A stretch of 36,730 nt of DNA from JABCZS01 sp041660525 (GTDB lineage: Bacteria > Pseudomonadota > Gammaproteobacteria > JABCZS01): assembly GCA_041660525.1 (NCBI GenBank), contig JBAZWD010000016.1, positions 1 through 36,730 on the forward strand. Reading direction: 5' to 3'. This document shows, one piece after another, positions 16,629 through 24,627 of this stretch. The number at the start of each line of letters is the position of its first letter. The stretch's first letter is position 1. The notes under the pieces are model-generated. The model saw nothing but the letters and a program-made list of their open reading frames with translations, made no database searches and was not told where the DNA came from. The position numbers were made by a program, and so were the translations under genes.

Positions 16629-19321
16629 TGAGTTATGAACTGATCACTTATGGCGCAGGCGACAAATTTTGGGAATTCTTTAATGGTCTTGCTGCTGTTG
16701 TTGGGGATAGTAGTTATATTAGCATTGTTCAAATTGCAGTAATTTTTGCATTTGCAATGGGGATCTTTCAAGCTGCATTTAATATTCAATTGCGCCCGAT
16801 TTTACATTGGTTTTTCGCATTCTTTTTAACATTTAACATCATGTTAGTACCCAAAGTGGATTTACTTATTACTGACCGTGCTATGAACGATAGACAATAT
16901 GTTGTTGCAAATACGCCATTCGGTATGGCTTTATTTGTTGATACTTTTAGTAAAATTGGTGATAAATTAACCACATTAACTGAAACTGTTTTTACATTAC
17001 CCGACGATTTAAAGTATCATCAATCTGGTACCTTAATGGCGGCAAGTTTGATAGAAACTGCAAGCCGATTTCAAGTGACCAGTACGCACATGGCGAAAAA
17101 CTTAGATAGTTTTATGCAGCAATGTGTGCAGTACGACATTTTGCTAAATAAATATACATTAGATGATGTTTTTAACGAAGGAAATTTATGGCAATTTTTT
17201 AAAGAAACAGCATCACCTGCAAGAGCGTTTTTATATAACGAAGAAATAGTTACTTGTAAAAATGGTGCTGAAAAATTAAGCGATGATTGGACTGCTGAAA
17301 TAGAACGTGCTGAGCTAATTTATGGACAACGTTTTTTTGGTGATACATTAGATCCAAAAGCATCATTGCTAAAATATTTACCTGTCAGTTATCAATATAT
17401 GGGAAATCTTTCAAGTACTGCTGCCGATATTATGCAGCAAAATATGATTATAAATGCCTTTCATGATGCTGTTTTAAGTCAAGGCTCGCAAAGCGGAGCG
17501 TCAGCAGCAGTAGAAAGTTATGCATCTGCACGTGCATTGCAACAGCAACGAGCGGCATACGGAATCAGTGGTAGATTAGCGACACATACGCTACCTTTGC
17601 TAAAAAGTGTTATTGAAGTTTTGGTATACGGATGTTTTCTACTTGTGATCCCAATCATGCTATTACCCAATAGCTGGTCGATTATTAAAAATTATATTTT
17701 AACATTATTTTGGATCCAATCATGGGGGCCATTATACGCAGTCCTAAATTTATTTTTAAATTTAGAAACTAGGCGATCACTAATAGGATTAATCGAATCA
17801 CCAGTATTTGAACTCTCTGCGATCACAATCGCTAATCTATCAGGGGTTGAACAAGTAGCAAGTGATCGTGCTTTAATGGCAGCTTATTTGTCGATGTTTA
17901 TCCCAGTAATTTCATTTAGTTTAATTATGACAGGCAAAGCCTATTTTCCACTTCTTGCTACACAAATTGCTGGCGCTACCCAATCGGCTGTCAATACAGG
18001 TGCAGAAGAATCAACAAGCGGCAACTACAATTTAGGTAATTTATCTCTTTATAATGATAATGCTTACAATGCTTCTGCATTCCATACTAATAGAAATTTA
18101 TCATATGGTGCAGGAATGTTATCATTGCAAACATCTCAAGGAGGGCAACAGGTTTTAAGCCCTGATTCTGAAATGTTAATTGATAATACACAGTCAATTT
18201 CAAAATTAAATACAAGTATGAATCTTGGTCATCGTATTAGTGATTCATTGTCACAAAGTTATGAAGAAACGCAAACATATGCACAAAATCAAATGGCGAA
18301 TGCTTATAAATCCATGACACAGGCAGCGCATCAAGCGTATGAAATTGGTGAATCTCATGCAAGAATTCAGCAGCAAGATGCAACGTGGAGTAGGAGCGAA
18401 TCTAGTAGTATCAATCAATCCGCAATCGATTTTAAAAACCAAACTGATTCACTAATGGAGTCTAATAATTGGAGCAGAGAAGATGCTTTGAGTGCGCAAG
18501 CAGGGTTATCACTTGGAATGAATGCTGGTGTTTTAAAGGCAAGCGGTGGTGGAAATTTAAATATCTCAACAGCCGAGCGCGATAATTGGGATACCGCCAA
18601 TCAAAGTGTTGAGCAACAAACAGTACAAAATCAAATAGAAAGCGCTTTACGAACTGATCATACGGGTAGTGAGCGACACACAGGTGAAACATCCAGCCGT
18701 AGCAATGAAAGTGAACGTACAAGCTTTGATGATGCAATGGGTTATCGGGATGAGGCTTCTAGCAGCTTTTCAAAAGCACAAAATATCCGTGAGGCTATGA
18801 CAACGGTTGAAGAAGACTCAGCATCACTTAATAGCCGCGCTGATCAGCTAGTTGTTGAAGCCATTTCCAAAGAAATTAATTATGATACCGGTAAAGCTTA
18901 TACAACCGCAGATATAGCCGAAATTGATGCGCGCGATCCGCAACGCATGAAAGCTTTAACAGAGAAAGTTGTCAAAAATTTGGCAGATGCGTTTATAAAA
19001 AATCCTGACACCAATAAAGCATCTTTGGAGAAAGAATATGGCAAAAACAAAGATAATTTAAGTCAAACAGCGCAGAAACAAGCTAAAAACCAGCAGCAAG
19101 ATAAAAAAGAGCAACTTTCCAATGAAAAAGGACTTGAAAACCTTGATAATAACCCGTTAAGCTATAAGCCAACAGATGTTGCTAAAATACAATTAAAAGA
19201 TGTCAACGATAGAATCAAAGACGAAGAGGGTGACATTTCCTCAAATCGTGAGCAGCAAAGAGAGAAAATCAGGGAAATTAGCCAGCGTTATCGTTATAAG
19301 GCAGATGATACAGAATTGTAA
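16628..19321 (+). CDS. traG: TraG, mating-pair stabilisation and pilus assembly protein
   Basis: I start TraG at ATG 16628, which overlaps the traH stop (TAATG); an upstream TTG at 16607 adds seven residues and is less likely. The 897 residues begin with YELITYGAGDKFWEFFNGLA, the family start, then membrane helices at roughly 30-80, 325-380 and 415-437. A long hydrophilic periplasmic tail (about 450-897) is rich in Gln, Ser and charged residues with coiled-coil character. In F the N-terminal part acts in pilus assembly and the C-terminal part in mating-pair stabilisation and entry exclusion. Length is close to F TraG (938 aa). Confidence 0.93.
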   Translation: MSYELITYGAGDKFWEFFNGLAAVVGDSSYISIVQIAVIFAFAMGIFQAAFNIQLRPILHWFFAFFLTFNIMLVPKVDLLITDRAMNDRQYVVANTPFGMALFVDTFSKIGDKLTTLTETVFTLPDDLKYHQSGTLMAASLIETASRFQVTSTHMAKNLDSFMQQCVQYDILLNKYTLDDVFNEGNLWQFFKETASPARAFLYNEEIVTCKNGAEKLSDDWTAEIERAELIYGQRFFGDTLDPKASLLKYLPVSYQYMGNLSSTAADIMQQNMIINAFHDAVLSQGSQSGASAAVESYASARALQQQRAAYGISGRLATHTLPLLKSVIEVLVYGCFLLVIPIMLLPNSWSIIKNYILTLFWIQSWGPLYAVLNLFLNLETRRSLIGLIESPVFELSAITIANLSGVEQVASDRALMAAYLSMFIPVISFSLIMTGKAYFPLLATQIAGATQSAVNTGAEESTSGNYNLGNLSLYNDNAYNASAFHTNRNLSYGAGMLSLQTSQGGQQVLSPDSEMLIDNTQSISKLNTSMNLGHRISDSLSQSYEETQTYAQNQMANAYKSMTQAAHQAYEIGESHARIQQQDATWSRSESSSINQSAIDFKNQTDSLMESNNWSREDALSAQAGLSLGMNAGVLKASGGGNLNISTAERDNWDTANQSVEQQTVQNQIESALRTDHTGSERHTGETSSRSNESERTSFDDAMGYRDEASSSFSKAQNIREAMTTVEEDSASLNSRADQLVVEAISKEINYDTGKAYTTADIAEIDARDPQRMKALTEKVVKNLADAFIKNPDTNKASLEKEYGKNKDNLSQTAQKQAKNQQQDKKEQLSNEKGLENLDNNPLSYKPTDVAKIQLKDVNDRIKDEEGDISSNREQQREKIREISQRYRYKADDTEL

Positions 19322-19340
19322 CCATATGGGGGAAATCATA

Positions 19341-19676
19341 ATGATAAATTCCAAGCCTAAACAAAAGAAGGTACTGTCCGAAAAGGGTATGGTAGATTTG
19401 ATTATTGCTAGTGTTCATAATAAAATTTTTCCGACCATTCTTGTTTTAATCTTTGTAGTATTTATGTGTACTATGTGGTTACATGCGCCCGCAAGCCTTT
19501 TAGTAAGGGTAGCGCTTATTGTATGTTCGATTCCTGCTTTTGTGCTTTTTGCACTGAAGGTGTATGGCATATCTGATGCAGCGCCAAATATGTATGAGTT
19601 TTATAAACGTTTTAAGCAAGAGCATTCGGCTGAAAGTTCAAATAAAATCATTACACCTGAGGAGCTGAAGGATTAA
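19341..19676 (+). CDS. Small two-helix membrane protein after traG (candidate entry-exclusion protein)
   Basis: This is a 111-aa protein with a basic N-terminus, two adjacent membrane helices (about 31-51 and 54-75) and a short charged tail. I start it at ATG 19341 with GGGGGAA (19328-19334) in good position; the frame extends upstream over the end of traG without a ribosome site. I recognise no sequence family. In F the gene immediately after traG is traS, an inner-membrane entry-exclusion protein that recognises TraG of the incoming donor; sequence divergence between such proteins is the rule. The role is inferred from position and topology only. Confidence 0.6.
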   Translation: MINSKPKQKKVLSEKGMVDLIIASVHNKIFPTILVLIFVVFMCTMWLHAPASLLVRVALIVCSIPAFVLFALKVYGISDAAPNMYEFYKRFKQEHSAESSNKIITPEELKD

Positions 19677-19677
19677 T

Positions 19678-20574
19678 ATGAGTTCTGTAGTATTGGAATT
19701 GCAAAATGATTGTTTGGCTAAAGATAAGTCCTTAATAGATATACTCCATAAAGCATTTTTGGTTGCTCAAAAACTGGATTTACACGAATTTAAAGTTTGG
19801 ATCAATCAGGAACTAGATGGGTATCCAAAGGGTTCTCAGATACCAAATTATCGTGAAACAATTTGTGAGTTAAAAGCAAAAAACCCTTATCGAGGTTGGA
19901 TCCCTTATTATATTACAGACAAAGAATTTGATGATATGGTGCGAAAAATTCGAATACCCACACCCATTTCTGAGATAGAGCAATTAAGCCGGTGTGATCC
20001 TGAAGCGGGCAATTTGATTATCCCTTTATCAGGAGAAGGGATTGCAATACTACAAAAACTTGGGAACTGTAGTTTTGACATTTGTCAGTTTGTATCTGTT
20101 ACAGTGATGAATAAAATTTGCAACTCAGTTAAAAAAATAATTTTAGAGTGGACAATCGATTTGGAGAAGCAGGGTATTTTAGGTGAAGGTTTGTTATTTA
20201 CTCCCGAGGAGAAAGTGAAAGCAATGAATCAAACAATAAACATTGGAGGAAATTTTCAAGGTGTTTTAGGTTCTGTTCAAGATAGCAATATGAATCAACA
20301 TTTAAATCTATCTATAACGAAAGGTAATCAAACAGAATTGATACAAACACTTATACAGTATGGTATTGAGGATGCAGATATTAGCAAGCTTATCGAAGCA
20401 ATAGAACAGGATTCAATATCTAATGGCAAAAAAAATCAAGGGCAATTTGGTCCGAAGGTCAGTAGCTGGATAGAAACAATGATAGCTAAAGCTGTTGAGG
20501 GAGTTTGGAATGTCCCGCTTAACGTGGGAACTAATTTGCTGACTTTGGCTCTATCTCGATACTTTGGGCTATAG
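19678..20574 (+). CDS. AbiTii-domain protein (putative phage-defence cargo)
   Basis: The N-terminal half of this 298-aa protein fits the AbiTii domain of abortive-infection-like proteins: LELQNDCLAKDKSLIDILHK, then AQKLDLHEFKVWINQELDGY with the conserved W...EL.GY, and NLIIPLSGEGIA further on. After residue 180 comes a Gly/Asn beta-like stretch (INIGGNFQGVLGSVQDSN), also common in defence-associated proteins, then an amphipathic and hydrophobic C-terminus (WNVPLNVGTNLLTLALSRYFGL) that may insert in a membrane. A membrane-damaging effector would fit. The gene is 2 bases after the preceding stop and probably reads from the tra operon. Function is inferred from the domain name; it has not been tested here. 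Confidence 0.65.
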   Translation: MSSVVLELQNDCLAKDKSLIDILHKAFLVAQKLDLHEFKVWINQELDGYPKGSQIPNYRETICELKAKNPYRGWIPYYITDKEFDDMVRKIRIPTPISEIEQLSRCDPEAGNLIIPLSGEGIAILQKLGNCSFDICQFVSVTVMNKICNSVKKIILEWTIDLEKQGILGEGLLFTPEEKVKAMNQTINIGGNFQGVLGSVQDSNMNQHLNLSITKGNQTELIQTLIQYGIEDADISKLIEAIEQDSISNGKKNQGQFGPKVSSWIETMIAKAVEGVWNVPLNVGTNLLTLALSRYFGL

Positions 20575-20642
20575 TCTTCTCGTAAGATATCCATTAGAAC
20601 TGTATTACGTTCTTTATTAGTAATAGTGAGCGTCTTTAAAAA

Positions 20643-21446
20643 TTGATAAAACTAGAAATATTTCGTAATGTACTAAAAAATTATGCTGATCGCATTCTTC
20701 AATGGACAAGCAGCTTTTGGGAAATAGTAATAATCATAGGTATAGTCACCCTTTGTTTAGGATGGCTAAAAGAAGAACTACCTAGTGGAAATTGGGGTGA
20801 TGTTGTAACAGCTATGGCATTTATTTTCGCTATCTTTATATGGTATGTTGAACGAAGATATCAAAGATCTGAATTTTATTTAAATCAAATTAAAGAATAT
20901 TTTAAAGAAGTTAAATTAACACTAGAACAACAGAATGATCGACGAAATATTAATAACGTAAAGTGGCATAAGTTTATAGAGTGTTTAAAAGTTACTGATA
21001 AATTAAAAACTGAATTAACAATAAAAAGGCATAAGGACATTTATCGGGCGGATCTTTTAACTATTCTTGGATATGATTTCATCAACTCGATAGAAAAATT
21101 TGCTAATTTCAAAGTGTTTTACGGAAGAGACCTTGAATCACTACCTAGAGAAGATTATAAAAATACATATAAATTATATGAATCGACTAGCACAGACCTA
21201 AATAATATTAAAAGAGTTAATCCTAATGATCTTAAATTTCTAGTTATTTTTATTGATGATCTAAGTGTTATTTACGGTCAAAATAAAAATATAATTGCAC
21301 AAGATAAGTTTGATATTTTTCAAGAAATTACACTGTTAAAATACGATAAACCTAGTCCTGCTTTTCATACAAAAGTACTTCGGGATTATATAAAAGATTT
21401 TGAATTAAATGAATCCGCCAGATTCGAAAAAAATGCAAATGATTAG
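20643..21446 (+). CDS. Unknown membrane protein with two N-terminal helices
   Basis: This 267-aa protein has two membrane helices near the N-terminus (about 26-43 and 53-68). A cytoplasmic helical domain starts with ERRYQRSEFYLNQIKEYFKE and continues with a run of Lys, Asn and Asp. The hinge RSEFYLNQ resembles that of a widespread family of unknown two-helix membrane proteins in gammaproteobacteria. The only in-frame start is TTG at 20643, with a weak ribosome site, so the start is uncertain. It lies 68 bases after the AbiTii gene on the same strand and could be a partner of it or an independent cargo gene. Confidence 0.65.
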   Translation: MIKLEIFRNVLKNYADRILQWTSSFWEIVIIIGIVTLCLGWLKEELPSGNWGDVVTAMAFIFAIFIWYVERRYQRSEFYLNQIKEYFKEVKLTLEQQNDRRNINNVKWHKFIECLKVTDKLKTELTIKRHKDIYRADLLTILGYDFINSIEKFANFKVFYGRDLESLPREDYKNTYKLYESTSTDLNNIKRVNPNDLKFLVIFIDDLSVIYGQNKNIIAQDKFDIFQEITLLKYDKPSPAFHTKVLRDYIKDFELNESARFEKNAND

Positions 21447-21762
21447 TCTTGGTACAAAGAACAAACATTGTATAAGATATTTGCGTGTTATCGCAGTCAT
21501 CAATATTATACTAATTCTTTAAGAGCAACAAGGTCGCGGTGGCTCATATACTATTAATTAGTTGGTTCTTGCAGCTAACTCTAATTCATAAGGCCAATCT
21601 TGCTGACCATTTATAGCCTTTTTTTCGGGGCTAGATCAGTATGTATAATATTTTAGCACCTAATGAGTATTATAAAATAAGTTTGTAATATAGTGCTTAG
21701 TATCGGGAGAAAAATGAGCGGATATAAACCCCGCTCATTTTTAATAAGAGACAGGACCAAGT
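21447..21762. other. Gene-free spacer between the conjugation block and the signalling island
   Basis: I see no gene in these 316 bases. They contain AT-rich sequence with scattered TATAAT-like words and end in the strong hairpin at 21710-21742. Strand switches here: everything to the left is on +, and the receiver gene to the right is on -. It is therefore a plausible boundary between the mobile-element core and the neighbouring cargo, though no direct repeat or tRNA that would mark an attachment site is visible. Confidence 0.4.
21710..21742. terminator. Bidirectional intrinsic terminator
   Basis: AAAAATGAGCGG (21710-21721) pairs perfectly with CCGCTCATTTTT (21731-21742), a 12-bp stem with a 9-base loop. 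Because the arms begin with five As and end with five Ts, it can terminate transcription in both directions. It lies between the + strand cargo genes and the - strand receiver gene that ends at 21763. Confidence 0.85.
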
Positions 21763-22167
21763 CTACTTCAATCGAGCTTCAATCTGCACCATTATTTCTG
21801 CTGTCAACGGCTTCTGATAAACCCAATTAGCCCCAGCAGCAAAACATTCTTCTTTTTGAGCTGAGTCCATAAAAGCAGCGCAAATAGCGATAGGGCAACG
21901 TGGATACAAATACTTGTATTCATATTTACGTATTAATTGTGCGACTTCACTGCCAGATAGATCAGGTAAACCAAAATCTAGTAGAATGAAATCATAATCA
22001 TAGTGTTTGTATAGTGTCATAGCTTCATAGCCTGTATCTGTCACATTCACTTCAAACCCACGTTTTTTAAATATACGAGACATGGCTTTCTGCACTAGTG
22101 GATTATCTTCAACAATTAATACCCTTTTTGCGTTATCACCCAATTTTGTTTTTGCATGATTATCCAT
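21763..22167 (-). CDS. Single-domain response regulator (CheY-like)
   Basis: This 134-aa receiver domain has no output domain. The acidic pair is E20/D21 (VLIVEDN), the phosphoacceptor is Asp64 (FILLDFGLPDLSG) and the conserved lysine is Lys119 (VYQKPL). The position that normally carries Thr/Ser at the end of beta4 is Ala (ICAAF), a departure that can weaken phosphorylation-dependent switching. It could relay phosphate from one of the kinases at 30-36 kb, which lie in the same island. There is no AG-rich Shine-Dalgarno directly before the ATG; instead the ten bases before it form one arm of a hairpin (22168-22211). Confidence 0.9.
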   Translation of the reverse strand: MDNHAKTKLGDNAKRVLIVEDNPLVQKAMSRIFKKRGFEVNVTDTGYEAMTLYKHYDYDFILLDFGLPDLSGSEVAQLIRKYEYKYLYPRCPIAICAAFMDSAQKEECFAAGANWVYQKPLTAEIMVQIEARLK

Positions 22168-22211
22168 GAGGAGCGCCTTATATTAAAATTTAAATTTGCG
22201 CGGCGCTCCTC
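22168..22211 (-). promoter_or_regulatory. Hairpin covering the translation start of the receiver gene
   Basis: GAGGAGCGCC (22168-22177) and GGCGCTCCTC (22202-22211) are a perfect 10-bp inverted repeat 24 bases apart. Read on the - strand, the RNA has GAGGAG in the upstream arm, while the downstream arm ending in CTCCTC touches the ATG. The usual Shine-Dalgarno position is thus occupied by an anti-Shine-Dalgarno-like sequence, and the only AGGAG is paired about 35 bases upstream. This suggests translational control or a leader structure; alternatively it is a DNA operator. Confidence 0.5.
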
Positions 22212-23142
22212 ACTAATCCACCACTCCCCATCACAGCTTACCAAATGCTCCCAATACCTTAATAAAAGTTTCACAGCAGCAATAGCTGTGCACAAAACAG
22301 ATATCTCCACGGAATATCTATTAGCTTTCAAACTAATTAAAAGAATTGAGAATCCATTTGTTGGGCAGTGATGGCGAGAACGTCGCCTATATTGTAAGAT
22401 ATAGTCAGCCATTGAATAGTATCCTTATATACTTTCGGTGGTTAGTGGGCGTAAGGTGTTCAAGCACCGAGCGTCCACGCTTCTTATTTCATACCATTTT
22501 TAAGAATAAATCAAGTTTTCGTTAATTTATACGTCATCTTTTCCAAATAATATTGTTTTGATGACTCATAGGAAGTGTTAATAGTTTTATCCGCAGTATG
22601 TAGCAGGGTATAAAGGCATCAATATTCGCGGATTACATTGTTTATATGGAATGAAAAGCGCTCACTATCTCCTCAGCTCTTTTTTTAAATGATAGATACT
22701 TTGCCTAATAATTTGATCGCGTCACTCTAGCGCGCGCTCTAGGGTAAACGCTAAACGATATCAACCGGTGGAAGGGTTAATATGTCTGACCATAGTTTAC
22801 CGCATTGATTAAGAAGAATAAACTGAAAACTAATGCTTGGAAGTTACTTGAAATTTAGCTATTTTCTTAAATTATCTCATTTGGCCAGTCAAAAATTGAC
22901 CAATAACCCTTGTGGCTATCTTTGATAGGTTAAAACATATGATGATTTAAAGCCGCCGAAGCAAATCTTAAGCAGCATATACGCAATCGAACTAATATTG
23001 ATTTATTAGTTAACTACCATGTGGTATTATAAAGCTTGCTAGAGGCTTAAAGTTAGAATATAAACTAACTAGTTTAACTAGCTACTGAATTAAGGTATTA
23101 TATATAAACTAAAAATTATAATTAGAGAGATTGAGACTTATT
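22212..23142. other. Long gene-free region with clustered hairpins and palindromes
   Basis: I see no supportable gene here. Small inverted repeats are dense: CACAGC/GCTGTG (22272-22290), GGCGA/TCGCC (22373-22387), CTATAT/ATATAG (22387-22404), and a two-part hairpin (22445-22478). There is also a self-complementary AGCGCGCGCT (22729-22738) in otherwise AT-rich DNA, and an inverted pair GTCAA/TTGAC near 22888-22900. CTAGTT-T-AACTAG (23069-23081) lies about 60 bases before the next gene and could be its operator; a TATAAT at 23117-23122 is also close to that start. A small RNA in 22270-22480 is possible. Confidence 0.4.
22445..22478. repeat. Two-part hairpin of unknown role
   Basis: GTGGGCG (22445-22451) pairs with CGTCCAC (22472-22478) with one wobble, and inside it GGTG (22455-22458) pairs with CACC (22465-22468) around TTCAAG. 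The internal loop is symmetric (TAA against GAG). No T-run follows, so it is not a standard terminator. Confidence 0.45.
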
Positions 23143-24627
23143 ATGCCGAAGAATTCCACTCTTCCAGACGTAGAGTCCGCGACACAGTCCAGCGCTACAA
23201 CTCAACCGCTTTTGAGTGGGAATTTCTATGGCACAACTACCTCGTCACAACTAGTACAGTTTGCACATCCAGCGCCTGATTTACCTGTCTTAAATCAACT
23301 AACCTTGAATGCAAAAGAGTTTCTCTCGCAAGTTACTTTAAAGCCAGAAGAAACGGCCATAATTGGTGCCCAACATATTTTAGAGACAACAGCTACTCTT
23401 TTAGGAAAATTTAGAGAATTAGGTTTTGAAATATATATAACCGGAAAGTGCTATTCAACATGCCCATCTGTTTTAAAGACCATGGAAAATCTAGGCATCC
23501 ATGTTTGGCCGGGAAGCAAACCAAAAAAACTTGGAGAATATCAAGCGGCTTGTGAAAAAGATATCATGACCGTATTAAATGCTGTTGAACAAAATAGAAA
23601 GATAAAAAATATTATTGTATTAGATGATGGTGGACGCTTTTATGAAAAAATACCACCGCATTTTTATATGCGCTATTTAATTGGTGGAGTTGAACAAACT
23701 CGCGCTGGATTTTATAGCCATAATGTGGCAGCCCTACCGAATATACCTATTGTCAATGTAGCGCAAAGCGCTGCCAAAGTAATGTTTGAATCGCCTTTTA
23801 TTGCCAATGCAGCGGTTGAGCAAATTGTAAAAGTAACTGGGCAATTACAAAATAAAATTAGTTACGTAATGGGGATTATAGGCTTTGGTGCTATTGGTCG
23901 TGCCTTAGCAGATAGATTGCTTCAAGATGGATTTTCAGTATGTATTTTTGACAAAGATCCAGCAGCTTATAAAAATTATGCGAATTTAAAAAAAGTTAAA
24001 ATAATGCCATCTATTGAACACTTATTTACATATACCAAATTTATAATTGGCTGTACTGGGCAAGATAGTACAGCTTCATTTGAAGCACTTAACTTAAACG
24101 GCTTCGATAGGATATTAGTTAGTGTTTCGTCTGAAGATAAAGAATTTAAAAAATTGCTGAAGGGAATCGCAAGTAAAACGATTTTAGAGGCTGACCCATT
24201 GGCCACTATTCGCTGCCATACTACCCACGGAAATCGATTGGAAATACTTTATGGAGGCTTCCCGATTAATTTCTCTGAGTCTGCAGTGAAACCATTTAAT
24301 GTTCCTTCGCATCTAATTGCTTTTACTCAAGGCTTACTCTTTAGCGCAGTTATGCAAACACTAGGGCTAATTGAAAAAGCAAAAGATTCGGATGTTGCTT
24401 TTATACCTGCAAGCGTTATGTTGGATCCAGAATTGCAGCAATACACTCTGGATAATTGGTATAGAACAACCAAACAAGATGAGCTGCCGCGCGACCTTAT
24501 AGCAAAATTTATAGCAGATAAAACTTTTGTTGTTGCAAATAGCAAGGGTTTATATGAAGAAGGTGAGGGTAGATGCAAATACGCACTAACATGCGTCCCT
24601 TCAAAAAAATTGACAGCTAAACTTTAA
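23143..24627 (+). CDS. S-adenosylhomocysteine-hydrolase-like NAD-binding protein, divergent
   Basis: The 494 residues follow the SAHH layout: a substrate-domain segment with GAQHIL (His78) and GKCYSTCPS, VLDDGG (about 160-164), EQTRAGF (about 184-190), VNVAQSAAKVMFES (about 204-217), a Rossmann loop GFGAIG (247-252) with Asp270 after beta2, and a C-terminal IL.GG.PINF....TQGLL block. Against human SAHH, Glu156 is Gln, Asn181 is Ala, Asp190 is Glu and Asn191 is Ser, while Lys186 appears kept. The C-terminal K..HYRY tail is absent and 40 extra residues precede the fold. It is therefore probably not a housekeeping SAHH but may bind NAD and a related thioether or another ligand. A paralogue lies at 32580-34067. 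Start chosen at ATG 23143; TTG 23131 is possible. Confidence 0.72.
   Translation: MPKNSTLPDVESATQSSATTQPLLSGNFYGTTTSSQLVQFAHPAPDLPVLNQLTLNAKEFLSQVTLKPEETAIIGAQHILETTATLLGKFRELGFEIYITGKCYSTCPSVLKTMENLGIHVWPGSKPKKLGEYQAACEKDIMTVLNAVEQNRKIKNIIVLDDGGRFYEKIPPHFYMRYLIGGVEQTRAGFYSHNVAALPNIPIVNVAQSAAKVMFESPFIANAAVEQIVKVTGQLQNKISYVMGIIGFGAIGRALADRLLQDGFSVCIFDKDPAAYKNYANLKKVKIMPSIEHLFTYTKFIIGCTGQDSTASFEALNLNGFDRILVSVSSEDKEFKKLLKGIASKTILEADPLATIRCHTTHGNRLEILYGGFPINFSESAVKPFNVPSHLIAFTQGLLFSAVMQTLGLIEKAKDSDVAFIPASVMLDPELQQYTLDNWYRTTKQDELPRDLIAKFIADKTFVVANSKGLYEEGEGRCKYALTCVPSKKLTAKL

Noticed and set aside
22396..22406. AAGATATAGTC, resembling the S element of group I introns
   Set aside because: No matching upstream R element (GACTA) or P/Q elements were found, and the sequence is explained by a small inverted repeat.
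22116..22412. A 98-codon - strand frame overlapping the start of the receiver gene
   Set aside because: It reads through the inverted repeat and out of frame over the receiver start, with no ribosome site or recognisable family.
22445..22478. Possible tRNA T-arm or integron attC site
   Set aside because: The loop is 6 bases rather than 7, no acceptor or anticodon arms surround it, and the attC core sequences are absent.
23143..24627. Housekeeping S-adenosylhomocysteine hydrolase
   Set aside because: Several catalytic positions are changed and the C-terminal K..HYRY tail is missing, so only 'SAHH-like' is supported.
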